Shown here in pieces: positions 1 to 8,389 of a DNA stretch of 64,000 nt. Positions within the stretch are counted from its first letter, which is position 1. Each line of letters starts with the position of its first letter. Origin of the DNA: CAVSSX01 sp963730735 (GTDB lineage Bacteria > Actinomycetota > Acidimicrobiia > Acidimicrobiales > RAAP-2); NCBI GenBank assembly GCA_963730735.1, contig CAVSSX010000007.1, positions 434,001 through 498,000 on the forward strand, given 5' to 3'. The translations under genes and the position numbers were made by a program. The notes under the pieces were generated by a model, which did not search any database, was not told where the DNA came from, and worked only from the letters and a program-made list of their open reading frames with translations.

Positions 1-2
1 AG

Positions 3-416
3 TCCCGGGAATGGCTCCCGGCGGGATCGGGGTTCTGGCCGGCCTTCTGGCTGCTCGATGCCGGCGGGTCGATCGACGAGATCGACGCCATGGAGGCCGA
101 CGGGGCTACGCCGTCCCAGGCCATCCTGACCTATCACTACGGCTCGGGTCAGGCCAGTGGCTCCACGATCAACGGCCCCAACTACACCGCCGGCTGGCAC
201 ACCTTCGCCGTCGACTGGGAGCCCGGTTCGATCACGTGGTACGTCGACGGAGTGGCCGAGAAGACGTTCACCGGTAGCGAGGTCGACGCCAACCCGATGT
301 ACCTGATCTTGAATCTGGCCGTGTCGGGGCAGAGCAGCTGGCACAGCACCGTGACGCCGCAGACCCCCTTCCCGTCGGACCAGAAGGTGGCCTACGTGAG
401 GGTCTGGCAGCGCTAG
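3..416 (+). CDS. GH16 family glycoside hydrolase, 3' part (5' end outside window)
   Basis: The frame is open from the window edge, so the N-terminus is missing. It carries the GH16 catalytic signature E-I-D-A-M-E at about residues 25-30 of the visible part, in which the two glutamates and the central aspartate form the retaining catalytic site. Downstream HTFAVDWEPGSITWYVDG is the usual GH16 strand pair near the acceptor side. GH16 enzymes hydrolyse beta-1,3/1,4-glucans, laminarin or related galactans; the substrate cannot be told from this fragment. They are usually secreted, but any signal peptide lies outside the window. It ends about 275 nt before the next gene. Confidence 0.88.
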   Translation, partial: SREWLPAGSGFWPAFWLLDAGGSIDEIDAMEADGATPSQAILTYHYGSGQASGSTINGPNYTAGWHTFAVDWEPGSITWYVDGVAEKTFTGSEVDANPMYLILNLAVSGQSSWHSTVTPQTPFPSDQKVAYVRVWQR

Positions 417-691
417 CCCCGTCGGCCGGGGCCCTCCCGGCCCACCGACGGCGAGCGACGTCGTCCTGGTCGGGCGGCGCCGGTCGGGTGCGGTCCTGAC
501 CGGACCGTGGCCCGGCGGACCGTAGGAGCCAGCCGCCGGTGCAGGCGAACCAGCCGCAGACCGATGTCGGCGGGGCCGACGGCCGGGTCCGGTTCGGCAC
601 GCCCAACCGGCGGTCCCTATGCTCTCCGAGGCAGCTCGAACGGGGTGCCCTGGCGGGCCGACGGCTCGGCCGAGCGACGGGAGGGAACCAG

Positions 692-1261
692 ATGAGCCAG
701 ACCGGTCACGACAGCCTGAGTCCGAGTGACCTCGGGATCCTGCGGACCTCGTGGAAGGTCACGTTGTTCGTGGGCTTCGTCACCCTGGTCCTCGGGATCG
801 TGATCACCCTGCACCCCAGCACGTCGATCAACGTGATCGCCGTGCTCCTCGGGATCCTCCTGCTCGTCGGCGGCATCTTCCACCTCATCCGGGCGCTCGA
901 CCACAACTCGCCGAGCCGGGGTTGGTCGGCCATCGTCGGCCTGGCCTTCGTCGTGCTCGGCGTGATCCTGATCCGCCACCTCCACGTGACCCGGGCCCTG
1001 ATCGCCCTGTTCATCGGCATCGTCTGGATCATCCAGGGGCTGGCCGAGCTGCTGTCGGCGGCCGATCCCGACCGCCCGGCCCGCCTCTGGTCGGCCATCT
1101 TCGGCGTGATCAGCCTGGCCGCCGGCATCGTGGTCATCTGCATCCCGACCGGCTCGCTGAACGCCCTGGCCACGCTGCTCGGTATCTGGTTCATCATCAT
1201 CGGCCTGCTGCAGATCATCGGGTCGTTCTTCCTCCGCCACGTGGTGCATACCGCCGGCTAG
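692..1261 (+). CDS. DUF308 / HdeD-family membrane protein
   Basis: A 189-residue hydrophobic protein with about six transmembrane helices arranged as three hairpins, separated by short linkers such as DHNSPSRGW and DPDRPARLW. That pattern and the glycine/isoleucine-rich helices match the DUF308 (HdeD-like) family. HdeD itself is linked to acid resistance in enterobacteria; the role in actinobacteria is unknown. I start at the ATG at 692 because GAGGGA precedes it by about 5 nt and the first helix follows after about 30 residues; the frame is open further upstream but that part does not look like protein. It stands alone. Confidence 0.82.
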   Translation: MSQTGHDSLSPSDLGILRTSWKVTLFVGFVTLVLGIVITLHPSTSINVIAVLLGILLLVGGIFHLIRALDHNSPSRGWSAIVGLAFVVLGVILIRHLHVTRALIALFIGIVWIIQGLAELLSAADPDRPARLWSAIFGVISLAAGIVVICIPTGSLNALATLLGIWFIIIGLLQIIGSFFLRHVVHTAG

Positions 1262-1309
1262 CCGCGGCGGCCGGGAGCCGGGCACGCGGCCGCACTAGGG
1301 TCCGGGGAC

Positions 1310-2104
1310 ATGGCGCTCGAGGTCCTGGCCGACTTCGATCGACGCCGGTTCACCAGCGGCGGCGAGTCCCGCGACGTCTACCGCAAGGGGACCGGGCCGG
1401 CCGTGGTGGTCATCGAAGAGCTTCCGGGGATCACCCCCGGGGTGGCCGACTTCGCTCGCCGGGTCGCCGACCTCGGGTGCACGGTGGCCATCCCCCAGTT
1501 GTTCGGGGACCCCGGTCGGGCCGCCAGCCCGACCTACGTGCTGTCGTCGTTCGCCCGGGCCTGCGTGTCACGGGAGTTCCACGTGCTGGCCACCGGGGCG
1601 GCCTCGCCGATCATGGAATGGCTGAAGGCCCTGGCCCGATCGCTGCACGAGGAGTGCGGGGGGCCCGGGGTGGGGGTGGTCGGCATGTGCTTCACCGGTG
1701 GGTTCGCCCTGGCCATGATGGCCGACGCCCCGGTGCTCGCCCCGGTGCTCGCCCAGCCGTCGCTGCCCCTCCCGCTCGGGGCCCGGCGCAGCCAGGACCT
1801 CGGACTGTCGACGGCGGACCTCGACCGGGTCCGGGCCCGCTGTGCCGTCGAGGACCTGACGGTGCTCGGGCTGCGCTTCACCGGCGACCGGGCGGTGCCG
1901 CCGGCCCGCTTCGAACGCCTGCGCCAGGAGCTCGGTGACCGGTTCGTGGCGGTGGAGATCGACTCGTCGCCCGGGAACCCGTTCGGCCATCCGACGGCGG
2001 CCCACTCGGTCCTGACCGAGCACCTGGTGGACGAGCCGGGGACCCCGACCCGGGCGGCCCTCGACCAGGTGCTCGACCTGCTCTCGACCCGGCTACTCGC
2101 CTGA
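1310..2104 (+). CDS. Dienelactone hydrolase family protein
   Basis: A 264-residue alpha/beta hydrolase of the dienelactone hydrolase type. The nucleophile elbow G-M-C-F-T-G-G (about residue 126) has the family's cysteine in place of serine, and the C-terminal catalytic histidine is likely in NPFGHPTAAH. The early VVVIEELPGI segment corresponds to the strand carrying the glutamate that gates the cysteine in characterised enzymes. These enzymes cleave the lactone in chlorocatechol breakdown, but most family members act on unknown esters. No aromatic-degradation genes are nearby. Its 3' end overlaps the convergent MFS gene by 12 nt. Confidence 0.85.
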   Translation: MALEVLADFDRRRFTSGGESRDVYRKGTGPAVVVIEELPGITPGVADFARRVADLGCTVAIPQLFGDPGRAASPTYVLSSFARACVSREFHVLATGAASPIMEWLKALARSLHEECGGPGVGVVGMCFTGGFALAMMADAPVLAPVLAQPSLPLPLGARRSQDLGLSTADLDRVRARCAVEDLTVLGLRFTGDRAVPPARFERLRQELGDRFVAVEIDSSPGNPFGHPTAAHSVLTEHLVDEPGTPTRAALDQVLDLLSTRLLA

Positions 2105-3412
2105 GCCTGAACTAGAGCCTGAGGTTCCCGGCCCGGCCCCGCCCGGGTCGTCGAGCTCGCTGCTCTGCGTTTCGGGGCCACCGGACTCGGCTCCGGTGTC
2201 GTAGCGCCGGAAGGCCGGGAGGAGCCGGGCCAGGACGACGGCGCCGATGATGCAGGCGATCCCGCCGGACACGATCGAGAACTCGGTGCTCACCAGGGCG
2301 GCCACCGTGCCCGACTCCATGTCCCCGAGCCGGGGCCCGCCCTGGACCACGGCCATCTGGATGGACGAGAGGCGGCTGCGGAACTGGTCGGGGATGGAGG
2401 TCTGCAGGATGGTGTTGCGGAGCACGGCCGAGATCACGTCGGCCCACCCGGCGATGGCCAAGAGCACCAGGGCCACCCAGAGGGTGTGGACGAACCCGAA
2501 CACGGCGATGGCCGCCCCCCAGGCCAGGACGGCGATGATGACCGCCCAGCCCTGCCGCCGGATGCGGGCCACCCAGCCGGTGGTGAGCGCCCCGAGGAGG
2601 GCCCCGACCCCCGGCGCGGCGTACAGGTACCCGAGGGTGGTGGCCCCGCCGTGGAACACGTTCTCCGACAGGGCCGGGAAGAGGGCCCGGGGCATCCCGA
2701 AGACCATGGCGTTGATGTCGATCAGGAAGACCCCTTGGAGGGCCGGCCGCCCCCGCATGTACCGCAGCCCCTCCACGATCGAGGCGAAACCGGGCCGGGC
2801 GGCCCCGGCCGCCGGGGGGAGGGCCGTCATCCGGGCGATGGTGAGCACCGACAGGAGGAAGCTGATGGCGTCGATGCCGTAGACCCAGGCCAGTCCGATC
2901 CCGTCGATCAGGAGGCCCGAGATGGCCGGGCCGACGATCGATCCCACCTGGTAGACGACCTGGGTGAAGGCGTAGGCGGCCACCAGGTGGGCCGGGGAGA
3001 CCAGCGAGGGGATCACGGCGTTGCGGGCCGGGTTGATGAAGCCGGTGAGGGCGGCGGCGACCATGCTGATCAGGTAGAGGGCGAGCAGCGACGGGTGGGC
3101 GACGGCGGCGTTGACGGCCAGGGCACCGCTGGCCAGGGTGAGCAGGCCGCTCGTGTAGAGGATCAGCTTGCGTCGGTCGACGGCGTCGCCCACCGAGCCC
3201 CCGATCAGCGACCCGATGACCATCGGCACCAGCTGGACCAGGCTGATCGCCCCGACCTGCAACGACGAGTGGGTCTGCGAGTACACCTGGTAGGGGATGG
3301 CGACGATCGTCAGGTTGCTGCCGAGGGTGGTGACCAGTTGCCCGCTGAACAGCAAGCGGAATTGTCGACTGTCGCGCAGTGGCGCGATGTCGACGAAGAT
3401 GCGCCCGGGCAC
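2093..3412 (-). CDS. MFS transporter, EntS/MFS_3-like exporter
   Basis: A 439-residue protein with twelve predicted membrane helices. The loop 2-3 motif region reads GGSVGDAVDRRKLIL, the typical MFS signature (G-x-x-x-D-R-x-x-R/K). The N-terminus (PLRDSRQFRLLFSGQ) matches the MFS_3 group that includes the enterobactin exporter EntS and various multidrug efflux proteins. Substrate unknown. The C-terminal 40 residues are polar, rich in Gly/Ser/Glu and probably cytoplasmic. The stop codon lies inside the end of the convergent hydrolase gene. Confidence 0.85.
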   Translation of the reverse strand: MPGRIFVDIAPLRDSRQFRLLFSGQLVTTLGSNLTIVAIPYQVYSQTHSSLQVGAISLVQLVPMVIGSLIGGSVGDAVDRRKLILYTSGLLTLASGALAVNAAVAHPSLLALYLISMVAAALTGFINPARNAVIPSLVSPAHLVAAYAFTQVVYQVGSIVGPAISGLLIDGIGLAWVYGIDAISFLLSVLTIARMTALPPAAGAARPGFASIVEGLRYMRGRPALQGVFLIDINAMVFGMPRALFPALSENVFHGGATTLGYLYAAPGVGALLGALTTGWVARIRRQGWAVIIAVLAWGAAIAVFGFVHTLWVALVLLAIAGWADVISAVLRNTILQTSIPDQFRSRLSSIQMAVVQGGPRLGDMESGTVAALVSTEFSIVSGGIACIIGAVVLARLLPAFRRYDTGAESGGPETQSSELDDPGGAGPGTSGSSSGSGE

Positions 3413-3518
3413 GGGACGAGAGCCTAGGGACCCCGGTGGGTCCCGCCGCCCACCCGGATGGTGGCGCGGCCGGCCCGGGGGCGGCCGCCGTTGACCAGGC
3501 CCTGGGTGGTCAGGAGCG

Positions 3519-3560
3519 GACTGCGGGGTCAGGACTGCGCGGTCAGGACTGCGGGGTCAG
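3519..3560. repeat. Three tandem copies of a 14-bp unit at a gene end
   Basis: The unit GACTGCGGGGTCAG occurs three times head to tail (3519-3532, 3533-3546, 3547-3560); the middle copy differs by one base. The last copy contains the stop codon of the minus-strand peroxiredoxin gene, so two copies lie just downstream of it. There is no long hairpin, so I would not call it a terminator. Confidence 0.85.
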
Positions 3561-4015
3561 GCGGCGGAGCGGGCCCGCAGGACCTCGAGCGCCCGGTCGC
3601 CGTGGGCGCCGAAGTTGATCTCGGAGTGGATGACCTCGAGTATCCGTCGGTCCTGGTCGATGACGAAGGTCGACCGCTTGACCGGAAGGAACCCGAGGGA
3701 GCGCTTCACCCCGAACGCCCGGGCCACCGCGCCACCCTCGTCGGAGAGCAGCGGATAGTCGAACCGGTGCTTGTCGGAGAACTGCTTCTGCTTCTCGACC
3801 GGGTCGGCGCTGATGCCCACCCGCTGGGCCCCCACCGCCTCGAACTCGGCCTGCAGGTCGCGGAAGTGGCAGCTCTCCTTGGTGCACCCGTAGGTCATGG
3901 CCCCGGGGTAGAAGAACAGCACCACCGGTCCGGCCTCGAGCAGGTCACTCAGCTTGCGCGGTGTCCCGGTCTCGTCGGGGAGCTCGAAATCCGGTGCGAC
4001 GTCGCCCTTGCGCAT
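3557..4015 (-). CDS. bcp: Thioredoxin-dependent peroxiredoxin, Bcp/PrxQ type
   Basis: A 152-residue peroxiredoxin. Cys44 in PGAMTYGCT is the peroxidatic residue and Cys49 in KESCHFRD the resolving residue, the five-residue spacing typical of atypical two-Cys PrxQ/Bcp enzymes. Thr41 and a later arginine complete the usual active site. It would reduce hydrogen peroxide and organic hydroperoxides in the cytoplasm with electrons from thioredoxin. I chose the ATG at 4015; the frame is open upstream but that translation is arginine/proline-rich and unlike protein. The gene lies just downstream of a response regulator on the same strand, with a 44-nt gap. Confidence 0.92.
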   Translation of the reverse strand: MRKGDVAPDFELPDETGTPRKLSDLLEAGPVVLFFYPGAMTYGCTKESCHFRDLQAEFEAVGAQRVGISADPVEKQKQFSDKHRFDYPLLSDEGGAVARAFGVKRSLGFLPVKRSTFVIDQDRRILEVIHSEINFGAHGDRALEVLRARSAA

Positions 4016-4059
4016 GCGGGCAGCGTACCAACGACCCGTTCGGCCGGCCCGGGGTGCCC

Positions 4060-4791
4060 TCAGGGCTCGAAGCGGAACCCCACGCCCCGGACGGTCACCA
4101 GGTGGCGGGGGTGGGCGGCGTCGGGCTCGATCTTCCGGCGGAGCCGCTTCACGTGGGTGTCGAGGGTCCGGGTGTCGGAGAGATCCTGATCCCACCACAG
4201 CCGGTCGATACACCACTCACGGGTGACCACCTGGCCGGCATGGGCCATGAACAGCGCCAGGAGGTCGAACTCCTTGCGGGAGAGGTCGACCGAGTTGCCG
4301 TCGACCGTCACCTCGCGCCGGCCCGTGTCGAGGGTCACCGGCCCGGCGTGGACCACCTCGTCCCGGGGGGTGGGCGACGTGGACCCGCGACGCAGGACGG
4401 CCCGCATGCGGGCCACCAGCTCGCGCAGCCGGAAGGGCTTGGCCACGTAGTCCGAGGCACCCAGTTCCAGCCCCAGCACCACGTCGACCTCGGAGTCCCG
4501 GGCGGTCACCATGATGATCGGCACCGGGGCGAGCGCCCGCATGCGTTGGCACAGCTCCACCCCGGACTGGTCCGGGAGCATCACGTCGAGGAGTACCAGG
4601 TCCGGGTGCACCCGGTGGAAGAGGCGCAGGGCCTCGTGGCCGTCGGCGGCCAACTCGACGTTGAAGCCCTCCCGGGCCAGGCCCGAGGCCAGCGCCTGAC
4701 GGTAGGACTCCTCGTCGTCGACCACCAGCACCAAGGGGCGACTGTCGCGTGCCGGCTTGCCGGTGGGCTCGCGGACCTGGGTGGTCGTCAT
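4060..4791 (-). CDS. OmpR/PhoB-family response regulator, RegX3-like (no adjacent kinase)
   Basis: A 243-residue regulator with a receiver domain (acidic pair Asp25-Asp26, phosphoacceptor Asp69 in LLDVMLPD, lysine in YVAKPFR) followed by an OmpR-type winged helix ending in HVKRLRRKIE and VRGVGFRFEP. The RLRELVARMRAVLRR linker is typical of the RegX3/PhoP group. No histidine kinase is adjacent: the 480 nt upstream hold no gene. It could be an orphan, or pair with the SenX3-like kinase at 60.5-61.9 kb, which has its own regulator. Start at the ATG at 4791. Confidence 0.9.
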   Translation of the reverse strand: MTTTQVREPTGKPARDSRPLVLVVDDEESYRQALASGLAREGFNVELAADGHEALRLFHRVHPDLVLLDVMLPDQSGVELCQRMRALAPVPIIMVTARDSEVDVVLGLELGASDYVAKPFRLRELVARMRAVLRRGSTSPTPRDEVVHAGPVTLDTGRREVTVDGNSVDLSRKEFDLLALFMAHAGQVVTREWCIDRLWWDQDLSDTRTLDTHVKRLRRKIEPDAAHPRHLVTVRGVGFRFEP

Positions 4792-5274
4792 GCCGCGTCG
4801 TCGGGGGACCCGGTGGGTCCGGCCGTGCCCGGAAGGTACGCCAGGGTGGCGCCGGCGGAGGGGTGGGCGCGGCGAGCGTCGGCCAGCGAGGTGGGGGGGG
4901 ACGGGAGGAGGCGCGGCCGCCAGCGTCGGGGAGCCCGAGGCGTCCACCGGGCTCGGCGCCGTGGTCGTCGCGGACGGCTCGTGCCGCAGGACCGCTAGTC
5001 GAGGTCGTCGCAGGGGGTGCACCATCGCCAGCGACGCTACGGAAGCCAGATGAACGGTCCGCGACCCGCCCGCAACACCGAGATGAAGGGCAAGTGAACT
5101 CTTGGGTGCAGCGGGCGACGCTCCGGGCGCCGTTCCGTGGGCTCCGGCTGGGGTGGGGGTTACGCTGAGGAGCCGCCGACCCGGTCACCGGGGCCGTGGC
5201 CGACGTCCGTCGGCGCCTCGTGCCGACGGTCGTCGAGGGTCGGGTCACGACGAACAACCAGGTCGGGAGGGTCG
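4792..5274. other. Intergenic region between divergent genes, no gene seen
   Basis: About 480 nt separating the response regulator and the PPOX gene, which point away from each other, so it should hold both promoters. Frames here translate to arginine/glycine/proline-rich sequence typical of antisense GC-rich DNA. I see no RNA gene, clear hairpin or convincing promoter box. Confidence 0.5.
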
Positions 5275-5769
5275 ATGAGCAGCAGCGAGGGTCAGGCGAC
5301 CGGGGGTGTGAAGCAGCGTGCTCTGGTCCAGATGACCCCGGCCGAGGTCGAGGCGTTCCTGCAAGAGCAGCGGACGATGACCATGTGCACCCTCAACCAT
5401 GACGGCACGATCCACGCCGTGGCCATGTGGTACGGGTTCCTCGACGGTCGCCTCGCCATCGAGACCAAGGCCAAGTCCCAGAAGGCCCGGAACGTCGCCC
5501 GTGACCCCCGGCTCACCTGCATGATCGAGGCCGGCGACACCTACGAGGAGTTGCGGGGCGTCGAGCTCGTCGGCCGGGGCCGGATCGTCGAGGACCCCGA
5601 CCAGATGTGGTCGCTCGGGGTCGACGTGTTCGAGCGGTACTACGGCCCCTACAACGAGGAGCTCCGCCCGGCGGTCGAGCTCATGCTGCGCAAGCGGGTG
5701 GCGGTGGTCCTCGACGTCGACCGGGTCGTGAGCTGGGACCACCGCAAGCTCGCCGGCCCGGCCGGCTGA
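5275..5769 (+). CDS. PPOX-class (split beta-barrel) flavin/F420 oxidoreductase family protein
   Basis: A 164-residue protein of the pyridoxamine-5'-phosphate oxidase-like superfamily. The opening FLQEQRTMTMCTLNHDGTIH and the AIETKAKSQKARNVARDPR block (lysines and arginines that contact the flavin or F420 phosphate) match the actinobacterial PPOX groups. The substrate is unknown. Start ATG at 5275 is preceded by GGGAGG (5264-5269). It is the first of four co-directional genes (PPOX, DUF2505, CoA transferase, MaoC), which suggests a shared role in lipid or acyl-CoA metabolism. Confidence 0.8.
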   Translation: MSSSEGQATGGVKQRALVQMTPAEVEAFLQEQRTMTMCTLNHDGTIHAVAMWYGFLDGRLAIETKAKSQKARNVARDPRLTCMIEAGDTYEELRGVELVGRGRIVEDPDQMWSLGVDVFERYYGPYNEELRPAVELMLRKRVAVVLDVDRVVSWDHRKLAGPAG

Positions 5770-5778
5770 GCGGCACCC

Positions 5779-6315
5779 GTGCACTTCGAGATCGAACAGC
5801 TGGTGGGGGCATCGCCCGACGTGGTCCTGGCCACCTACGCCGACCCGGAGTTCTACGCGTCCATGGCGGCCGTCCCCGAGCTCGGGCTGCGCCAGGTACT
5901 CGAGCACACGGGGCCCGATGACGAGGGGCAGGTGGAGGTGGCGGTGCGGCTGGCCTTCACCGGGAACGTGTCGGGCGCCGCCCGCAAGTTCGTCGACCCC
6001 GACAAGCTGACCTGGGTCACCCGGACCACCGTGCGGCCGGCCCAGCACGACATGCCGTTCGTGATGGAACCCGATCACTACGAGGACCGGCTCACGTGCT
6101 CGGGGACGTACCGGTTCGAGGCGGACGGCGAGGGGACCAAGATGGTGGTCAGCGGTGACCTGGAGGTCCACCTGGCCTTCGTCGGCAAGAAGGCCGAGCG
6201 GGCCATCGCCGACGGCTTCCGCCGCCACGTGGCCGACGAGGCGGCGCTGGTGGTCGAGTGGGCCGTGCCGCCGGCACCGATCGCCCCGTCCGACCGGGAG
6301 CCGGGCCGAACATGA
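5779..6315 (+). CDS. DUF2505 family protein
   Basis: A 178-residue protein with the layout of DUF2505, an actinobacterial family related to the START/SRPBCC fold: N-terminal HFEIEQLVGASPDVV, a central beta-rich section and a C-terminal helix (GKKAERAIADGFRRHVADEA). SRPBCC folds bind hydrophobic ligands in a cavity, so a lipid or acyl ligand is plausible but not shown. It starts with GTG 10 nt after the PPOX stop. Its stop overlaps the next start (ATGA, 6312-6315), pointing to translational coupling with the CoA transferase. Confidence 0.78.
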   Translation: MHFEIEQLVGASPDVVLATYADPEFYASMAAVPELGLRQVLEHTGPDDEGQVEVAVRLAFTGNVSGAARKFVDPDKLTWVTRTTVRPAQHDMPFVMEPDHYEDRLTCSGTYRFEADGEGTKMVVSGDLEVHLAFVGKKAERAIADGFRRHVADEAALVVEWAVPPAPIAPSDREPGRT

Positions 6316-7457
6316 GCGGGCCGCTCGAGGGGCTGACGGTCGTCGAGCTGGCCGGGATCGGACCGGGTCCGTTCGCCGCCATGATGCTGGCCGACATGGG
6401 GGCCGAGGTCATCCGGGTCGAACGGACCCAGGCCTACGTGCCCGACGGCGATCCCGCCCAGGCCGCCCTCGACGTGCTGAACCGCAGCCGGCGGTGTATC
6501 GCCGTCGACCTCAAGCACCCCGACGGCGTGGCCACGGTGCTCCGTCTCCTGGAGGGGGCCGACGCCCTCATCGAGGGCTTTCGCCCCGGGGTCGCCGAAC
6601 GGCTCGGGGTGGGCCCGGACATCGCCCTCGAGCGCAACCCGGCGCTGGTCTACGGCCGGATCACCGGGTGGGGCCAGGACGGTCCGTACGCCGAGGCGGC
6701 CGGTCACGACATCAACTACATCGCCCTGGCCGGGGCGCTCGACCCCATCGGTCCGGCCGGTGGCGCCCCGGTCCCCCCGCTCAACCTGGTGGGGGACTTC
6801 GGCGGGGGTGGCATGCTGCTGGCCTACGGCGTGGTGTGCGGGATACTCGAGGCCCGTCGGTCGGGCCGTGGCCAGGTCATCGACGCGGCCATGGTCGACG
6901 GCGCCGCCCTCCTCATGTCCATGCTGCACGGGTTCCGCGCGGCCGGGGTGTGGCGAGAGGAGCGGGGGACGAACCTGCTCGACGGGGGCGCCCCCTTCTA
7001 CGACACCTACGAGACGGCCGACGGCCGGTACGTGGCCTTCGGGGCCATCGAGCCCAAGTTCTTCGCCGAGCTGCTGGAGCGGACGGGCGCCGACCTCGGT
7101 GACGCCCGGCAGATGGACCGGGCCCGCTGGCCCGAGCAGCGGGCGGCCCTAGCCGAGGTGGTCCGGGGCCGGACCCAGGCCGAGTGGTGCGAGCTCCTCG
7201 AGGGCACCGACGCCTGCTTCGCCCCGGTGCTCACCATGACCGGGGCCGCCGACCATCCCCACAACCGGCACCGGGGCACCTTCGTCGAGGTGGCCGGGGT
7301 GGCCCAACCGGGCCCGGCCCCGCGCTTCAGTCGCACGCCGCCCACGGTGTCGCGCCCGCCGGCCACCGTCGGTCAGCACACCGACGAGGTCCTCGCCGAG
7401 CACGGGTTCAGCGAGGCCGAGCGGGCGGCGCTCCGGGCCACCGGCGCCATCGCCTGA
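6312..7457 (+). CDS. CaiB/BaiF-type CoA transferase, alpha-methylacyl-CoA racemase-like
   Basis: A 381-residue class III CoA-transferase fold protein. The N-terminus LEGLTVVELAGIGPGPFAA resembles the alpha-methylacyl-CoA racemase branch more than the CaiB/Frc branch. Residues matching the racemase active site are visible: His in GHDINYIALAG, Asp in GDFGGGGM and Glu in GAIEPKFFA. The racemase interconverts R and S 2-methylacyl-CoA esters, needed for beta-oxidation of branched chains and sterol side chains. Coupled to DUF2505 by an ATGA overlap and followed by a MaoC hydratase, consistent with acyl-CoA side-chain breakdown. Confidence 0.85.
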   Translation: MSGPLEGLTVVELAGIGPGPFAAMMLADMGAEVIRVERTQAYVPDGDPAQAALDVLNRSRRCIAVDLKHPDGVATVLRLLEGADALIEGFRPGVAERLGVGPDIALERNPALVYGRITGWGQDGPYAEAAGHDINYIALAGALDPIGPAGGAPVPPLNLVGDFGGGGMLLAYGVVCGILEARRSGRGQVIDAAMVDGAALLMSMLHGFRAAGVWREERGTNLLDGGAPFYDTYETADGRYVAFGAIEPKFFAELLERTGADLGDARQMDRARWPEQRAALAEVVRGRTQAEWCELLEGTDACFAPVLTMTGAADHPHNRHRGTFVEVAGVAQPGPAPRFSRTPPTVSRPPATVGQHTDEVLAEHGFSEAERAALRATGAIA

Positions 7458-7523
7458 TGGAACCGGTCACCGTCCAGCCGTCGAGGGCCACCGCCCGACG
7501 GACCACGATCGTAAGGAGGCCAC

Positions 7524-8381
7524 GTGCCGATTGACCCGGGCGCCGTCGGCGCCGCCACCGAACCGTCCGAGTACGCCTGGGGGTCCACGGACTGCCTGCT
7601 CTACGCCCTGGGCGTCGGGGCCGGGGCCAGCGACCCGACCGGCTTCGAACTCGAGTTCACCACCGAGAACAGCCAGGACGTGACCCAGCGGGTCCTCCCG
7701 ACCTTCGCCGTCATCGCCGGGTCGGCCCTGGGCTCGACCGCCCTCTTCGGGACGTTCGACTGGACCGGGCTGGTGCACGGGGGTCAGTCGTTCACCCTGC
7801 ACCGGGAGCTCCCGCCCGAAGGTCGGGTGCGCACCGTGACCCGGGTGGCGGCGATCTACGACAAGGGCTCGGCGGCGGTGGTGGTGATGGACAGCGATTC
7901 GGTCGACGCCGGGAGCGGCGACCCCATGTTCTCCACGCAGATGTCCCTGTTCATCCGGGGCGAGGGTGGCTTCGGCGGCGACCGGGGGCCGTCGGGCCCG
8001 AAGAACGCCCCACCCGACCGGGAGCCCGACCACGTGGTCACGTACGCCACCCGGGAGGACCAGGCCCTCTTGTACCGGCTCTCGGGGGACCGCAATCCGC
8101 TGCACTCGGACCCGGCGTTCGCCGCCCGGGCCGGCTTCGAGCGGCCGATCCTCCACGGGCTCTGCACCTACGGCACCACCGGCCGGGCCCTCCTGCACAC
8201 CCTGTGCGGCTCGGATCCGGCCCGCTTCGTCGGGATGGACGGGCGCTTCTCGAAGCCCGTCTACCCGGGGGAGAGCCTGACCGTCTCGACCTGGGAGACC
8301 GCACCGGGCACGTCGGTGTTCGTGACCGAGTCGTCATCGGGGGCCACGGTCATCGACCAGGGGATCGTGACCTACCGCTGA
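7524..8381 (+). CDS. MaoC-like (R)-specific enoyl-CoA hydratase (hydratase 2 type)
   Basis: A 285-residue double hot-dog protein like the hydratase-2 part of peroxisomal multifunctional enzyme 2. The C-terminal half has the hydratase-2 signature YRLSGDRNPLHSDPAFAA, with the catalytic Asp-His pair; the N-terminal half is the degenerate copy. It hydrates trans-2-enoyl-CoA to (R)-3-hydroxyacyl-CoA, a beta-oxidation step for fatty or sterol side chains. Start GTG at 7524 has an excellent ribosome site (AAGGAGG, 7513-7519). It closes the acyl-CoA gene group, 66 nt after the CoA transferase. Confidence 0.88.
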   Translation: MPIDPGAVGAATEPSEYAWGSTDCLLYALGVGAGASDPTGFELEFTTENSQDVTQRVLPTFAVIAGSALGSTALFGTFDWTGLVHGGQSFTLHRELPPEGRVRTVTRVAAIYDKGSAAVVVMDSDSVDAGSGDPMFSTQMSLFIRGEGGFGGDRGPSGPKNAPPDREPDHVVTYATREDQALLYRLSGDRNPLHSDPAFAARAGFERPILHGLCTYGTTGRALLHTLCGSDPARFVGMDGRFSKPVYPGESLTVSTWETAPGTSVFVTESSSGATVIDQGIVTYR

Positions 8382-8389
8382 GCGCTCAG
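8378..8389. other. 12-bp perfect palindrome holding the stop codons of two convergent genes
   Basis: CTGAGCGCTCAG reads the same on both strands. It contains the TGA of the plus-strand MaoC gene (8379-8381) and the TGA of the minus-strand secreted-protein gene (8386-8388), so the two genes end 4 nt apart with symmetric stop contexts. Too short to be a strong terminator alone. Confidence 0.7.
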
